Source of the DNA: Pseudomonas sp. SORT22
GTDB lineage: Bacteria; Pseudomonadota; Gammaproteobacteria; Pseudomonadales; Pseudomonadaceae
Assembly (NCBI RefSeq): GCF_018417635.1
Contig: NZ_CP071007.1
Location: forward strand, 4,526,501-4,590,500
Length of the DNA stretch: 64,000 nt
Reading direction: 5' to 3'
Shown here: positions 30,903-40,115 of the stretch, piece by piece
Layout of the letters: each line of letters opens with the position of its first letter
Numbering within the stretch: the first letter of the stretch is position 1
The notes under the pieces: generated by a model
Told to the model about the DNA's origin: nothing
The model's database searches: none
The model's input: the letters and a program-made list of their open reading frames with translations, nothing else
Made by a program: the position numbers and the translations under genes

Positions 30903-31691
30903 ATGCAAAGGATTCATGCCGTTTGCTTCGCGCTGCCCTGCGCCCTGCTGTTTGCCCAGGCACCACTGGCCAATAACGCCGAGACCGCGAACAAGAGCAA
31001 CAACCCGCTCAACCTGGCGCCGGGCCTGAACCTTCAGGATTACTACACGCCGTCACTGTACGACAGCAATGCCCATAGCAACGACCTGCTGGTGCGCGGC
31101 ACCCTGCCGCTGGCCGCTGGCGACTTCCTGCCGGTGCCGCAACTGCTGCGTGCGACCCTGCCGGTCAGCACCCGCCCCGATCCGCACGGTGGCTACAGCA
31201 CTGGCATCGGTGACCTGAACCTGTTCGATATCTTTCTGCTCAAGACCGAAGGCGTACAGCTGGGCATCGGCCCGCAAATCACCGCCCCCACCGCCGAACA
31301 CGACGAACTGGGCACCGGCAAATGGCAGGCGGGCCTGGCAGCGGTCGCTATCGATTCCTCGCCGCGCGGCCTGCTCGGTGCGCTGGTGCAGTACCAGAGC
31401 TCGTTTGCCGGCGACCATGACCGGGCGCATGTGGAATCGGCCACCCTGCAGCCGTTCATCATCCACAACCTGCCCAAAGGCTGGTACCTGCGCTCCACCG
31501 CCACCTGGACCTTCGACCTGAAGAACGACAGCCACTACATCCCCCTCGGCCTGGGCCTGGGCAAGGTATGGAAGTCCGGTAGCAACATCCTCAATGCCTT
31601 CGTCGAGCCGCAGTGGACGGTGGAGAAAAAAGGCGATGGCCTGCCGCAGTTCACCGTGTTTGCCGGCCTCAACCTGACCCTTGGCAAGTAA
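30903..31691 (+). CDS. Outer-membrane beta-barrel protein (Phenol_MetA_deg-like)
   Basis: A 262-residue protein with a signal peptide (LLFAQAPLA) and a chain of alternating beta strands with aromatic girdles: LNLQDYYTPSLYDSN, LLVRGTLPLAAGDFLPVPQLLRATLPVS, GVQLGIGPQITAPTA, FVEPQWTVEKKG and a C-terminal FAGLNLTLGK. This is the layout of the transporter-like barrels annotated as MetA-pathway of phenol degradation. No binding site is identifiable. It precedes a second, distinct barrel protein and the MoxR operon, so it may form their outer-membrane partner. Confidence 0.75.
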   Translation: MQRIHAVCFALPCALLFAQAPLANNAETANKSNNPLNLAPGLNLQDYYTPSLYDSNAHSNDLLVRGTLPLAAGDFLPVPQLLRATLPVSTRPDPHGGYSTGIGDLNLFDIFLLKTEGVQLGIGPQITAPTAEHDELGTGKWQAGLAAVAIDSSPRGLLGALVQYQSSFAGDHDRAHVESATLQPFIIHNLPKGWYLRSTATWTFDLKNDSHYIPLGLGLGKVWKSGSNILNAFVEPQWTVEKKGDGLPQFTVFAGLNLTLGK

Positions 31692-31700
31692 GGAGGACTG

Positions 31701-31802
31701 ATGAACCTGCGCCAGCCGCGCCCACGCCCCATTCAACGCCAGCGCCAACCCGGGCAACGGCAAACTGCCGCTGTGAACGGCAAACAAGCACTAATCGACT
31801 GA
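31701..31802 (+). CDS. Possible small ORF of 33 codons, Arg/Gln/Pro-rich
   Basis: An ATG reading frame that starts MNLRQPRPRPIQRQ and ends KQALID, with a near-perfect AGGAGG four bases before the ATG. It lies in the gap between the two barrel genes. The next gene has its own AGGAG shortly after this stop. The composition is unusual and no family is recognised. It may be a translated leader peptide, a microprotein, or chance. Confidence 0.4.
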   Translation: MNLRQPRPRPIQRQRQPGQRQTAAVNGKQALID

Positions 31803-31814
31803 AGGAGCCAAGCC

Positions 31815-32720
31815 ATGGGTACCCGCCTTACTGCACGTCAAACGGCGTTGCTCGTGCTCACCACCGCCCCGCTGCTGGCCCAGGCAGACAACGCCCGCGA
31901 CTGGCAGAACATCCCCATCGACCTCAACATGGTCTTTGGCTACTACAACCGCATCGATGCCAACACCCCCATCGACACCGCGCTGCCGATCGACGGCCTG
32001 TCGCTGGATGCCGACCTGTACATCCTGCGCCTGGCGCGCTCGTTCGACATTGCCGGGCGCAACAGTGCGATCCAGCTGGTGCAGCCCTATGCCGACGTGT
32101 CTGCCTCGTTCGACAACGCTCGCTTTTTCGACGGCACCAAGCACAACGGCGGCATGGGCGATACCCAGATCGTTTTCGCCCACAACTTCTTTGGCGGCCC
32201 GGCGCTGACTGCCGAGGAGTTTGCCAACTGGACTCCGGAAACCTTTATGACCGGTGCGCTGTGGCTGACCGTGCCCAACGGCGATTACGACAAGGACCGG
32301 GTGATCAACATCGGCGCCAACCGCTGGGTGCTCAAACCGGAAATCGGCTTTGGCACGCCCTTCGGCCCGACCTGGCTGGAGATCAACACCTGGGTCTCGC
32401 TGTTCGGCGACAACGACGATTACCTGGGCAACAGCAAGCTTGAGCAAAAGCCGCTGTACGCCGTTGAGGGCCACTACAGCTACACCATCAACCGCGCCTT
32501 GTGGGCCTCGCTGGACGCCACCTACAGCGCTGGCGGCGAGACCAGGGTCGATGGCGTCGGCCAGGACAACCAGCAGGAAAACGTCCTGCTCGGCGCCAGC
32601 ATGGGCTTCATGCTCTCGCCGCAGTTCGGCGGCCTGATCGCTTACACCGACACGGTCTCGGAGCGCAACAAGTCGCCTGATGTGAACACCTGGACCTTGC
32701 GTCTGAACTACGCCTGGTAA
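31815..32720 (+). CDS. Outer-membrane beta-barrel protein
   Basis: A 301-residue secreted protein with signal peptide LLVLTTAPLLAQA/DN. The body alternates short beta strands: NIPIDLNMVFGYYNRID, LSLDADLYILRLARSF, AIQLVQPYADVSASF, FGTPFGPTWLEINTWVSLFGDND, ending WTLRLNYAW, an aromatic C-terminus as needed for BAM insertion. It belongs with the transporter-like barrels of Phenol_MetA_deg type. The start follows GAAGGAGCC. It is 22 bp before the moxR start, so it probably is read with that operon. The cargo is not known. Confidence 0.78.
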   Translation: MGTRLTARQTALLVLTTAPLLAQADNARDWQNIPIDLNMVFGYYNRIDANTPIDTALPIDGLSLDADLYILRLARSFDIAGRNSAIQLVQPYADVSASFDNARFFDGTKHNGGMGDTQIVFAHNFFGGPALTAEEFANWTPETFMTGALWLTVPNGDYDKDRVINIGANRWVLKPEIGFGTPFGPTWLEINTWVSLFGDNDDYLGNSKLEQKPLYAVEGHYSYTINRALWASLDATYSAGGETRVDGVGQDNQQENVLLGASMGFMLSPQFGGLIAYTDTVSERNKSPDVNTWTLRLNYAW

Positions 32721-32742
32721 CTGCCATGACAAGGACTGGACC

Positions 32743-33720
<978 letters not shown>

Positions 33721-33730
33721 GGAGCAGGCC

Positions 33731-34681
33731 ATGGCGCTCAAGGCGCAAGCAGCCGACGGGCTGGTGTATGTGTCGCTGGCCCAGTTGATGGCCCTGGAGG
33801 CCGATGCCCGGGGCTTGAGCTTTCTCGCCCGCCAGCCACGGGCCAGCGTGCTGGCCGGCAGCCATGCCTCGCGCCTGCGCGGGCGCGGCCTGAACTTCGA
33901 TGAGCTGCGCCGCTACCAGCCCGGCGACGACCTGCGCCACCTCGACTGCAAGGCTTCGCTGCGCAGCGGCACGCCGATCGTGCGCACCTTCACCGAAGAG
34001 CGTGACCGCCCGGCGTTGCTGCTGATCGACCAGCGCATGTCGATGTTCTTCGGCAGCCAGCGCAGCTTCAAATCGGCCATCGCCGCGCAACTGGCCGCGC
34101 TGGCGGCGTGGATGGCGCTCAGAGCCGGCGACCGCGTCGGCGCCTTGCTGTTCAACGACCAGAAGATCGAAAGCCTGTCGCCGTTGCGCAGCCGCAGCCG
34201 GGTCCAGGCCATCTGCGCGGCCACCGCGCGCTTCAACCAGGCGTTGGAAGCCCAGGCTCCGGAAAGCGACTCGGCGCAGAGCCTGGACACAGTCCTGCAA
34301 CGCTGCCTGAGCCTGGCCGCCCACGATCACCTGATCTGCATCATCAGCGATTTTGCCGGTGCCAGTGAACGCACCCTGCAGCAGCTACGCCAGTTGCGCG
34401 CGCACAACGATGTCATCGCCTTGCAGGTCTATGACCCGCTGGCCCTCGACCTGCCGCGCGCCGGGCGCATGCTGGTCAGCCAGGGCCAGTTGCAGATCGA
34501 GCTTGCCGTCGAGCGCCGCCAGGTGCACAAGCCATTGAGCGAATTTCTGCGCGCACGCCTGCAGGAGGTGGCCGCACTGCTGCGGCGCAGTCAGGTACCG
34601 TTGCTGATGTTCAGCACCGCCCTGCCCGCCAGCGAGCAACTGCGCCTGGAACTGGGCAAGCGCCAGGGGCATTGGTCATGA
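33731..34681 (+). CDS. DUF58 domain protein
   Basis: A 316-residue soluble protein with the DUF58 core FDELRRYQPGDDLRHLDCKASLRSGTPIVRTFTEERDRP, following a MoxR gene, as this family nearly always does. A VWA-like fold is likely in the rest (LLLIDQRMSMFFGS, HLICIISDFAGASE). DUF58 proteins are thought to be adaptors of MoxR. Its own start is ATG at 33731 after GGAGCAGG, 10 bp beyond the moxR stop; it overlaps the next gene by ATGA. Confidence 0.9.
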   Translation: MALKAQAADGLVYVSLAQLMALEADARGLSFLARQPRASVLAGSHASRLRGRGLNFDELRRYQPGDDLRHLDCKASLRSGTPIVRTFTEERDRPALLLIDQRMSMFFGSQRSFKSAIAAQLAALAAWMALRAGDRVGALLFNDQKIESLSPLRSRSRVQAICAATARFNQALEAQAPESDSAQSLDTVLQRCLSLAAHDHLICIISDFAGASERTLQQLRQLRAHNDVIALQVYDPLALDLPRAGRMLVSQGQLQIELAVERRQVHKPLSEFLRARLQEVAALLRRSQVPLLMFSTALPASEQLRLELGKRQGHWS

Positions 34682-35169
34682 GCAGCGTGCGGCCAAGCAT
34701 CGACCAGCTCAAGGAACTGGCCCTGCCGCCAGCCCCCAGCTACCTGCCGCAAACCTGGGGCTGGGCAGCCCTTGCGGTGCTACTGCTGGCTGCACTGCTG
34801 ATCTACGGCGCCTGGCGTTATCGGCGCTGGCGGCTGAACCGCTACCGGCGCGAGGCACTGGCGCAACTGACGCTGATCGAGTCGCGCCTGGCAGACCCGC
34901 AGCAGCATCTGGCGGCCCTGCGCGAACTGCCCGAGCTGCTCAAGCGTGCGGCCTTGTCGATGCCGGCCAGCCCGGCTGTCGCCGCTTTGCGCGGTAGCGA
35001 CTGGCAAGCTTTTCTCAATGCCCACAGCCCCACAGCGCTGCCTGCGGATTTCGCCGAACAACTGGCGCACCTGGCCTACGCGCCGGACAGCCGCTTGCAA
35101 GGCAGCGATGCGCAGACGCTGCTGCATCAGTGCAGAACCTGGGTGGAACACCATCATGTGGCAGTTTGA
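34678..35169 (+). CDS. DUF4381 membrane protein
   Basis: A 163-residue protein with one transmembrane helix (WGWAALAVLLLAALLIYGAWRY) after a short SSVRPSIDQLKELALPPAPSYLPQ segment, then a basic cytoplasmic region. This arrangement is the DUF4381 pattern, found only between DUF58 and BatA genes of MoxR clusters. It starts inside the stop of the upstream gene (ATGA) and overlaps the start of batA. It probably anchors the MoxR/DUF58 complex to the membrane; this is inferred from place and shape. Confidence 0.88.
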   Translation: MSSVRPSIDQLKELALPPAPSYLPQTWGWAALAVLLLAALLIYGAWRYRRWRLNRYRREALAQLTLIESRLADPQQHLAALRELPELLKRAALSMPASPAVAALRGSDWQAFLNAHSPTALPADFAEQLAHLAYAPDSRLQGSDAQTLLHQCRTWVEHHHVAV

Positions 35170-36160
35170 CTACCCCTGGTTGCTGCTCCTGCTGCCGCTG
35201 CCGCTGCTCGGCTACCGCTGGCTGCCGCCCTACGAAGAGGCCCGCAGCGCTATCCGCGTGCCGTTCTTCGCAGCCATCAGCCGGGCCAGCGGCCAGGCAC
35301 CCGGTGTGCCCGGTACCCGCCACAACACCTGGCAACTGATTCTGCACTGGCTGCTCTGGGCCTTGCTGACTGTGGCACTGGCACGCCCGGTGCTGGTCGA
35401 ACCGCCGCAGCAGCATGAACAGCCGGTACGCGACTTGATGCTGGCGATCGATATCTCCCAGTCGATGCAGACCGTCGACCTCAAGGACGCCAACGGCCAG
35501 CCGGTGTCGCGCATGAGCGCAGTCAAGGCGGTGGTTCAGGACTTCATCCGTCAGCGCCCCAAGGACCGCCTCGGCCTGGTGGTGTTCGGCAGCGGCGCTT
35601 ACCCGCAGGCGCCGCTGACCCTCGATCACGCCAGCCTGGCCCTGCTGCTGGCGCAGACCGATGTCGGCATGGCCGGCCCCAACACCGCCATCGGTGACGC
35701 CATCGGCCTGAGCCTGAAACTGCTGGAGCAGGCCAAGGAGCCGGAAAAGGTGCTGATTTTGCTCACCGACGGCAACGACACCAGCAGTGCCATCACCCCC
35801 GCCCATGCCGCCGCCATGGCTGCCGCGCGTGGGGTGGTGATCCACACCATCGGCATCGGTGACCCTCAGGCCGAGGCCGAAGCCAAGGTCGACCTGCAGA
35901 GCCTCGAACAGATCGCCACGGCCACCGGCGGGCGGTTTTTTCGCGCCGCTGACCGCGATGCCCTGCAGCAGGTCTACACCACCCTCGACCAACTCACCCC
36001 GCACCAGGTCAAGACCCTGACCCACCAGCCCAAGCGCGACCTGTTCTGGCTGCCGCTGGCGGCGGCGCTGCTGATGTTCAGCACCTATCACCTGTTGGCC
36101 CTGCTGTTTTCGCTGCGCCCGCGCATTAACCCTGCAAAGGCTGCCAGGCATGGACATTGA
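35156..36160 (+). CDS. batA: BatA-like VWA-domain membrane protein
   Basis: A 334-residue inner-membrane protein. Helices at the start (FDYPWLLLLLPLPLLGYRW) and near residue 60 precede a VWA domain with an intact MIDAS motif (LAIDISQSMQTV; DxSxS, then TDGND) in the periplasm or cytoplasm; a final helix (FWLPLAAALLMFSTYHLLALLF) closes it. This is the BatA/Aerotolerance-operon layout. The ATG at 35156 overlaps DUF4381 by 14 bp. It is followed by a paralogue with a TPR domain. Confidence 0.92.
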   Translation: MWQFDYPWLLLLLPLPLLGYRWLPPYEEARSAIRVPFFAAISRASGQAPGVPGTRHNTWQLILHWLLWALLTVALARPVLVEPPQQHEQPVRDLMLAIDISQSMQTVDLKDANGQPVSRMSAVKAVVQDFIRQRPKDRLGLVVFGSGAYPQAPLTLDHASLALLLAQTDVGMAGPNTAIGDAIGLSLKLLEQAKEPEKVLILLTDGNDTSSAITPAHAAAMAAARGVVIHTIGIGDPQAEAEAKVDLQSLEQIATATGGRFFRAADRDALQQVYTTLDQLTPHQVKTLTHQPKRDLFWLPLAAALLMFSTYHLLALLFSLRPRINPAKAARHGH

Positions 36161-37727
36161 CCTGCACAACCTGCATTTTATGCGCCCGCTGTGGCTGTGG
36201 CTGCTGCTGCCTGGGGTGCTGCTGCCGCTGGCCTGGTACTACCGCCGGCAAACCCTCGCAGCCGGCCACAGCAACATAGCCGCGCACCTGCTCAAGCATT
36301 TGCGCCTGGACGGCCATGACCGCCATTTGCTGCGCCCGGTGCACCTGGCCAGCGCCTTGCTGATCCTCGGCGCCGTGGCCATGGCCGGGCCGAGCTGGGA
36401 ACAGGACCGCCCGGAGTTTCTCGACAACCGCGCGCCGTTGATTCTGGCCCTGGACCTGTCCGGCTCGATGGACGCCAGCGACATCGCCCCCAGCCGCCTG
36501 GAAGCGGCCAAGCACAAGCTGCACAGCCTGATCGAGCGCCGCCAGGGTGCCGCCACCGGGCTGATCGCCTATGCCGGCAGCGCGCACCTGGTGCTGCCGG
36601 CGACCCGCGACCCGGCCTTGCTCGACAGCTTTCTCCAGGCCTTGGCCAGCAACCTGATCGAGCAGCCGGGCAAGAACGTGCTGGCGGTGATCGAGCAAGC
36701 CAGGGCGTTGGTTGCCGCCGAGGATGGCCCGGCCACCCTGGTGCTGCTCAGCGATGGCGCCGACCGCAGCCAGTTGCCGCGACTGGCCAAGGCCCTGCAG
36801 GGCACCCGCCTGCAGGTGCTGGTGCTGGCCGTGGGCAACAGCGACGACGGCCTGATCAAAGGCCCCGACGGCCAGCCCCTGAGCGACAGCCAGGGCCGTC
36901 CGCAACTGGGCCGCTTCGACAAGGACGGGCTCAAGCAACTGGCCTCGGCACTGGACGCGCCGCTGGGCAGCCTGACCCTTGATGACGATGACCTGGACTG
37001 GATCGAAGCTCATGCCCAGGCACATTTCGACGACGCCAGCGCCGACCCGCAGGCCCTGCACTGGAAAGACGCCGGCTACTGGCTGTGCTGGCCGCTGCTG
37101 GTGCTGGGGTTCCTGTGCATTCGTCGCGGCTGGAGCCTGAACTGGAGCGCCTGCCTGCTGCTGGGGCTGTTGCTGCCAGTCGACGGCGCCCGTGCCAACG
37201 CCCTGGTCGATGCCTTCCTCACCCCCGACCAGCAGGGCCGTTGGGCCTTCGAGCATCATCACTACCCGGCCGCTGCCGCGCACTTCAGCGACCCTTACTG
37301 GAAAGGCATCGCCGCCTACAATGCCGCCGACTACGACCTGGCCCTGGCCAGCTTCGCCCGCTTGCAGAGCGCTCCCGCCTATTTCTACCTGGGCAACATC
37401 TACACCCGGCGCTTCAAGTTCGACCAGGCCATCGCCGCCTACACTGAAGCCCTGCGCCTGCAACCGGAGTTTGCCGAAGCAAAAGCCAACCTGGCCCTGG
37501 CCCAGGCGCTGGCAAAAGACTACGACTCGGCGCAAGAGAACGCCCCTGAGGTAAAGCCTGATCAGGTGGCCTACGACAAGCCGGCCGGCAAAGGCCCGAG
37601 CAAACAGGTCGAAACTCCACAGGCCGGGTCCGATGAACTGTGGCTACAGAACCTGACCACCTCGCCGGCAGATTTCCTGCGGCGCAAGTTCAGGCTCCAG
37701 GACCAGGCGCCAGGGGGCACGCAATGA
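36150..37727 (+). CDS. BatB-like VWA protein fused to TPR (BatB/BatC fusion)
   Basis: A 525-residue protein. An N-terminal helix (LWLWLLLPGVLLPLAWYY) and a second helix are followed by a VWA domain with MIDAS LALDLSGSMDASDI and TLVLLSDGADRS, then a middle membrane stretch (YWLCWPLLVLGFLCI), and a TPR region (AYFYLGNIYTRRFKFDQAIAAYTEALRLQPEFAEAKANLALAQALAKDYD). BatB and BatC are separate genes in the Bacteroides operon, so this is a fusion. It overlaps batA by 11 bp and batD by ATGA. The TPR domain likely binds partner proteins. Confidence 0.9.
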   Translation: MDIDLHNLHFMRPLWLWLLLPGVLLPLAWYYRRQTLAAGHSNIAAHLLKHLRLDGHDRHLLRPVHLASALLILGAVAMAGPSWEQDRPEFLDNRAPLILALDLSGSMDASDIAPSRLEAAKHKLHSLIERRQGAATGLIAYAGSAHLVLPATRDPALLDSFLQALASNLIEQPGKNVLAVIEQARALVAAEDGPATLVLLSDGADRSQLPRLAKALQGTRLQVLVLAVGNSDDGLIKGPDGQPLSDSQGRPQLGRFDKDGLKQLASALDAPLGSLTLDDDDLDWIEAHAQAHFDDASADPQALHWKDAGYWLCWPLLVLGFLCIRRGWSLNWSACLLLGLLLPVDGARANALVDAFLTPDQQGRWAFEHHHYPAAAAHFSDPYWKGIAAYNAADYDLALASFARLQSAPAYFYLGNIYTRRFKFDQAIAAYTEALRLQPEFAEAKANLALAQALAKDYDSAQENAPEVKPDQVAYDKPAGKGPSKQVETPQAGSDELWLQNLTTSPADFLRRKFRLQDQAPGGTQ

Positions 37728-39019
37728 AGCACCTGGTGTTGCTTCTGGCCCTGTTCAGCAACGGCCTGCTGGCCGCCGAAGCGCAGTTGCGCGTGCAGGC
37801 GCAACTGTTGCCCGACGACTCGGCAGTGGTCGGTGAAACCGTGCAACTGCAACTGGACGTGCTCACCGACACCTGGTTCACCAGCGCCCCGCAACTGCCC
37901 GAGCTGAACCTGCCGGGGGCCCTGGTGACACCGCCGGCAGGCCAGGCCGAACACCTGACCGAGCGCCAGGGCGACATTCCCTGGTTCGGCATGCGCTACC
38001 TGTACCAGCTTACCCTGCAACAGGCCGGTGACCTGCAACTGCCGGCCTTGACCGTCACCGCCACCCCGGGCAATGCCCTGGCACCGTTGAACGCCAGTAG
38101 CCAGCCGCTGCTGCTGCACGTGCATCTACCGGCCGGGGTTGATGCCGGGCAGCAGGTGCTGGTGGCCAGCCAGGTGCGCTTGAGCCAGCAGATAGCCCCG
38201 GCCAGCGGTGATCTGAAGGTCGGCGACAGCCTGACCCGCAGTATCACCCTGCAGGCCGACGGCGCCCTGAGCCTGATGCTGCCGGTCACCCCGCTTGACC
38301 ACGTCGCGGGCCTGAGCCGCTACCTCAAGACCCCGCAGGTCACCGCGCTCGATGATGGCCGCGGGCATGCACTGGGTGGCCAGCGCATCGACAGCGCCAG
38401 CTACCGCATCGAAAAACCCGGCACGTTCCAGCTGCCCGCGCTGCGCGTGCAATGGTGGAGCACCCAGGACCAGACCCTGCACAGCGCCGAACTGCCGGCC
38501 ATGCGCTTCACCGCCAGCGCCAACCCGCAATACCAGCCGCCGTTCTCGGTCACCGAAGACCTGCAACGGCTCGGCCAGCAATCACGCCTGCACCTGTCCC
38601 GGCATTGGCTGACAGCGGCGATCATTGGCGCATTGTTAGGCCTGCTCGCACTGCTCGTCCGTCGCTATGGCGACCAGGGCCGGACTGCCCGGCAGCGCTG
38701 GCAAGCTGCCCGCAAGGCGCGTCGCGAAGCCTCTGCCGCCTATGCCTGGCAACAGGTAGCCGGGCAACTGCGCCAGCGCCCGGCGCAACTGAGCGCCCTG
38801 TACCTGTGGTGGCGGCGCAGCCAGGGCCGGCTGCGCCTGGCCGATGCCGATCAGGCTTTGCTGCGCCAGTGCTATGGCAGCACCAGCCAGGCAGCACCGG
38901 AAGCATTCATCCCGCACCTGCAACAAACTCACCGGCCCACCGCCCGGCACACCCGCACCAGCGCTGACGCACAGGCCTTGCGCCCGCTCAACCCCATACA
39001 CGACAAGGAGTTGCCATGA
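37724..39019 (+). CDS. batD: BatD-like periplasmic protein (Oxygen tolerance family)
   Basis: A 431-residue membrane-anchored protein. A signal peptide (LVLLLALFSNGLLA) leads into several beta-rich repeats: RVQAQLLPDDSAVVGETVQLQLDVLTDTWF, RQGDIPWFGMRYLYQL, VGDSLTRSITLQADG. A single C-terminal helix (AAIIGALLGLLALLVRRYG) is followed by a basic tail of about 100 residues. The pattern corresponds to BatD. It overlaps the HAD gene by ATGA, tying the phosphatase to the machine. Confidence 0.88.
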   Translation: MKHLVLLLALFSNGLLAAEAQLRVQAQLLPDDSAVVGETVQLQLDVLTDTWFTSAPQLPELNLPGALVTPPAGQAEHLTERQGDIPWFGMRYLYQLTLQQAGDLQLPALTVTATPGNALAPLNASSQPLLLHVHLPAGVDAGQQVLVASQVRLSQQIAPASGDLKVGDSLTRSITLQADGALSLMLPVTPLDHVAGLSRYLKTPQVTALDDGRGHALGGQRIDSASYRIEKPGTFQLPALRVQWWSTQDQTLHSAELPAMRFTASANPQYQPPFSVTEDLQRLGQQSRLHLSRHWLTAAIIGALLGLLALLVRRYGDQGRTARQRWQAARKARREASAAYAWQQVAGQLRQRPAQLSALYLWWRRSQGRLRLADADQALLRQCYGSTSQAAPEAFIPHLQQTHRPTARHTRTSADAQALRPLNPIHDKELP

Positions 39020-40020
39020 ACCTCAAGCCTCGCCAGCCACTCTGGCTGATGCTCTTGCTGTTGCTGCACTGGCCCGCGCTGCTGCAGGCCGCCGAGCCCT
39101 TGCCCAGTTGGCGCGATGGCGCCGCGCGCAGCGCGATACTGAGCTTTGTCGAACAGGTCACAAGCCAGGGCTCGAAGCAGTTCGTGCCCGCCGAACAGCG
39201 CATCGCCGTGTTCGACAACGACGGCACCTTGTGGAGCGAGCAGCCGGCGTACTTCCAGCTGCTGTTCGCCTTCGACGAGATCAAGCGCATGGCCCCCGAG
39301 CACCCTGAATGGAAAGACCAGCAACCGTTCAAGGCGGTGCTCGAGAACGACCAGAAAACCCTGGCCGCCGGCGGCATGGACAGCCTGCTGAAGATCGTCG
39401 GGGCGACCCATACCGGGATCAGCACCGAGACCTTCATCGGCCGCGCCAAGGCCTGGCTGGCCAAGGCCCGGCACCCGAAAAGCGGCAAGCCGTACAGCGA
39501 GATGATCTACCAGCCGATGCACGAGCTGCTCGATTACTTGCGCAGCCAGGGCTTCAAGACCTACATCGTTTCCGGCGGCGACACCGCCTTCATGCGCGCC
39601 TTCGCCGAAGAGGTCTATGGCATCCCGCCGGAACAGGTGATCGGCTCCAGCTTCATCACCGCCTACCAGGTGGTCGACGGCAAACCGCAAGTGCTGCGCA
39701 CCGCCAAGATCGCCCACAACGACGATGGCCCCGGCAAGCCGGAAAGCATCGACGCGATCATCGGCCGACGGCCGATTTTGGCCTTTGGCAACTCCGACGG
39801 CGACCTGCAGATGCTGCAGTGGACCGCCGCCGGCGACGGCCCGCGGTTCATGGGCCTGGTGCATCACACTGACGCTGCGCGGGAATGGGCGTACGACCGC
39901 GACTCAAAGGTCGGGCGCCTGGACAAGGCGCTGGATGAAGCCAAACGCCAGGACTGGACTATCGTGGATATGGCTGCCGACTGGGCACGGGTATTCCCTT
40001 TCGAGGCCACCTCGAAATGA
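39016..40020 (+). CDS. Secreted HAD-superfamily phosphatase
   Basis: A 334-residue protein with signal peptide LLLLLHWPALLQA/AEP. HAD motifs are seen: IAVFDNDGTLW (motif I, both Asp), TYIVSGGDTAFMRAF (motif II), and LAFGNSDGDLQML (motif IV), with AKI...DGPGKPESI before it. It starts in the ATGA overlap of batD and ends at ATGA with a small ORF before the sulfatase. Being periplasmic, it may remove phosphate from a secreted substrate. Substrate unknown. Confidence 0.87.
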   Translation: MNLKPRQPLWLMLLLLLHWPALLQAAEPLPSWRDGAARSAILSFVEQVTSQGSKQFVPAEQRIAVFDNDGTLWSEQPAYFQLLFAFDEIKRMAPEHPEWKDQQPFKAVLENDQKTLAAGGMDSLLKIVGATHTGISTETFIGRAKAWLAKARHPKSGKPYSEMIYQPMHELLDYLRSQGFKTYIVSGGDTAFMRAFAEEVYGIPPEQVIGSSFITAYQVVDGKPQVLRTAKIAHNDDGPGKPESIDAIIGRRPILAFGNSDGDLQMLQWTAAGDGPRFMGLVHHTDAAREWAYDRDSKVGRLDKALDEAKRQDWTIVDMAADWARVFPFEATSK

Positions 40021-40115
40021 GCATGTGCAGTGACGCTGTCAACGAACAACGCAGTGAGCAACTCATTGGCCGCCGGCTGGCGGTCTGGATCGCGAAAGGG
40101 AGGCAAGTCGAATGA
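40017..40115 (+). CDS. Small ORF coupled between HAD and sulfatase genes
   Basis: A 32-codon frame whose ATG (40017-40019) overlaps the HAD stop in an ATGA and whose TGA (40113-40115) overlaps the sulfatase ATG in another ATGA. It starts MSMCSDAVNEQ and ends GRQVE. Its 3' half contains the GGGAGG ribosome-binding site of the sulfatase. No family is recognised. The double overlap suggests real translation; it could equally be a coupling ORF whose peptide has no role. Confidence 0.5.
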   Translation: MSMCSDAVNEQRSEQLIGRRLAVWIAKGRQVE

